NCBI GenBank assembly: GCA_030672805.1
Contig: DAOVFR010000157.1
Coordinates: 1 to 6,249, forward strand
Origin: Candidatus Krumholzibacteriota bacterium
GTDB taxonomy: Bacteria; Krumholzibacteriota; Krumholzibacteriia; Krumholzibacteriales; Krumholzibacteriaceae
Direction of reading: 5' to 3'
Length of the DNA stretch: 6,249 nucleotides
This document shows positions 5,657 through 6,249 of the stretch, piece by piece. Within the stretch, counting starts at the first letter, position 1; each line of letters begins with the position of its first letter. The translations under genes were made by a program, and so were the position numbers. Under the pieces are notes generated by a model. That model saw nothing but the letters and a program-made list of their open reading frames with translations. It made no database searches and was not told the origin of the DNA.

Positions 5657-6249
5657 GCAGTGTTACCAGTATCGCGTTCAACACGTTCCGGGAATCGATC
5701 AGGGAAAAGCTGCTGTACATCTCGATTCTATTCGGCGGGATACTGCTGGTGAGCAACTTCGTTCTCTCTCCCCTCGCGGTGGGCGCGAAAAACAAGATCG
5801 TCCTGGACGTCGGGCTGGCAGCGATCTCGATTCTCGGGGTCGTATCCGCCGTCCTGATCGGCAGCTCCCTCGTTCACAAGGAAGTGGACAAGCGGGCGGT
5901 CTTCATGGTTTTGACCAGACCGGTCCCCCGGTCCCTGTACCTGATAGGCAAGTTCGCGGGCATAGTCACAGCGATACTGCTCATGGTAGCGGTCATGTCG
6001 GGGATCATGCTCGTCACGGTCGCGATGAGCGGGTTCGGGATCACTCCCGTCCTGATCGCCGCGGTCTACAGCACGGCGCTCGAGATCATGATCATGTGCG
6101 CCGTGGTGATCCTGTTCAGCACATTCACGACGTCGCTGCTCACCACCTTTTTCTCGCTCTGTTTCTTCGTGGCGGGTACGTTATGCAACGATCTCCGCAT
6201 TTTTGCCCAGAAGTTCGGCGGGGTATTCATTAAATACACGGTCGAGGTG
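5653..6249 (+). CDS. pilI: ABC-2 type transporter permease, PilI-like (3' end outside window)
   Basis: An ATG at 5653, overlapping the ATPase stop, opens a frame that continues for 199 codons to the window end, so the C-terminus is missing. The protein begins MSSVTSIAFNTFRESIREKLLY, typical of ABC-2 permeases of the NosY type (COG1277 style). Hydrophobic segments lie at about residues 21-38, 55-72, 102-125, 131-156 and 160-177. Between the second and third is the recognisable cytoplasmic motif KEVDKRAVFMVLTRPVPRS followed by LYLIGKFAG (about 76-103), matching the 'KE..RRT...LSRPVSR.....GK..G' pattern of these permeases. It should form the membrane channel driven by the upstream ATPase. The name pilI follows from position only; M. 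xanthus has pilI after pilH. No separate ribosome binding site is obvious beyond AGGGGA at 5635-5640, which fits coupled translation. Confidence 0.8.
   Translation, partial: MSSVTSIAFNTFRESIREKLLYISILFGGILLVSNFVLSPLAVGAKNKIVLDVGLAAISILGVVSAVLIGSSLVHKEVDKRAVFMVLTRPVPRSLYLIGKFAGIVTAILLMVAVMSGIMLVTVAMSGFGITPVLIAAVYSTALEIMIMCAVVILFSTFTTSLLTTFFSLCFFVAGTLCNDLRIFAQKFGGVFIKYTVEV

Overview
This window is a piece of a type IVa pilus (T4aP) gene cluster. All genes lie on the + strand. They are the 3' end of the inner-membrane platform gene pilC, the two-component pair pilS and pilR, the major pilin gene pilA, and an ABC transporter ATPase with the start of its permease. The last two resemble pilH and pilI of Myxococcus xanthus. 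The order pilC-pilS-pilR-pilA-(ABC ATPase)-(ABC permease) matches the M. xanthus pil cluster except that nothing corresponding to pilG lies between pilA and the ATPase. With the moderately high G+C, strong AGGAGG-type ribosome binding sites and a sigma-54 promoter at pilA, this suggests a Gram-negative, deltaproteobacteria-like organism (Myxococcota/Desulfobacterota) or a related uncultured phylum. The sequence alone does not settle the lineage.

Layout. 1-543: C-terminal 180 residues of PilC. 550-2283: PilS, a six-segment membrane sensor kinase with a PAS domain, starting 6 nt after pilC. 2311-3684: PilR, an NtrC-type sigma-54 activator. 3685-3967: a 283-nt regulatory interval. It holds a good -24/-12 promoter (TGGCAT-N5-TTGC), two short palindromes upstream of it, and a predicted ~130-nt mRNA leader. 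The leader carries four alternating ACCGTT/AACGGT elements, and a 24-bp perfect inverted repeat ends 11 nt before the pilA Shine-Dalgarno sequence. 3968-4402: prepilin with a textbook class III signal. 4424-4456: a very strong intrinsic terminator. 4457-4660: a 204-nt gene-free spacer with several inverted and direct repeats. 4661-5656: ABC ATPase. 5653-6249: ABC-2 type permease, overlapping the ATPase stop by ATGA and running off the window.

How it works together (inference from family knowledge). PilS senses pilin or another membrane cue and phosphorylates PilR Asp54. PilR drives sigma-54 RNA polymerase at the pilA promoter. PilA is processed by a prepilin peptidase encoded elsewhere and assembled on the PilC platform. 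The ABC pair probably has an accessory role in pilus biogenesis, as pilH does in M. xanthus.

Most worth a second look: the structured pilA leader with in-frame upstream start codons; the PilS H-box reading HEIRAPL, with Ala at the position linked to phosphatase activity; the missing pilG; and the repeat-rich spacer before the ABC genes.
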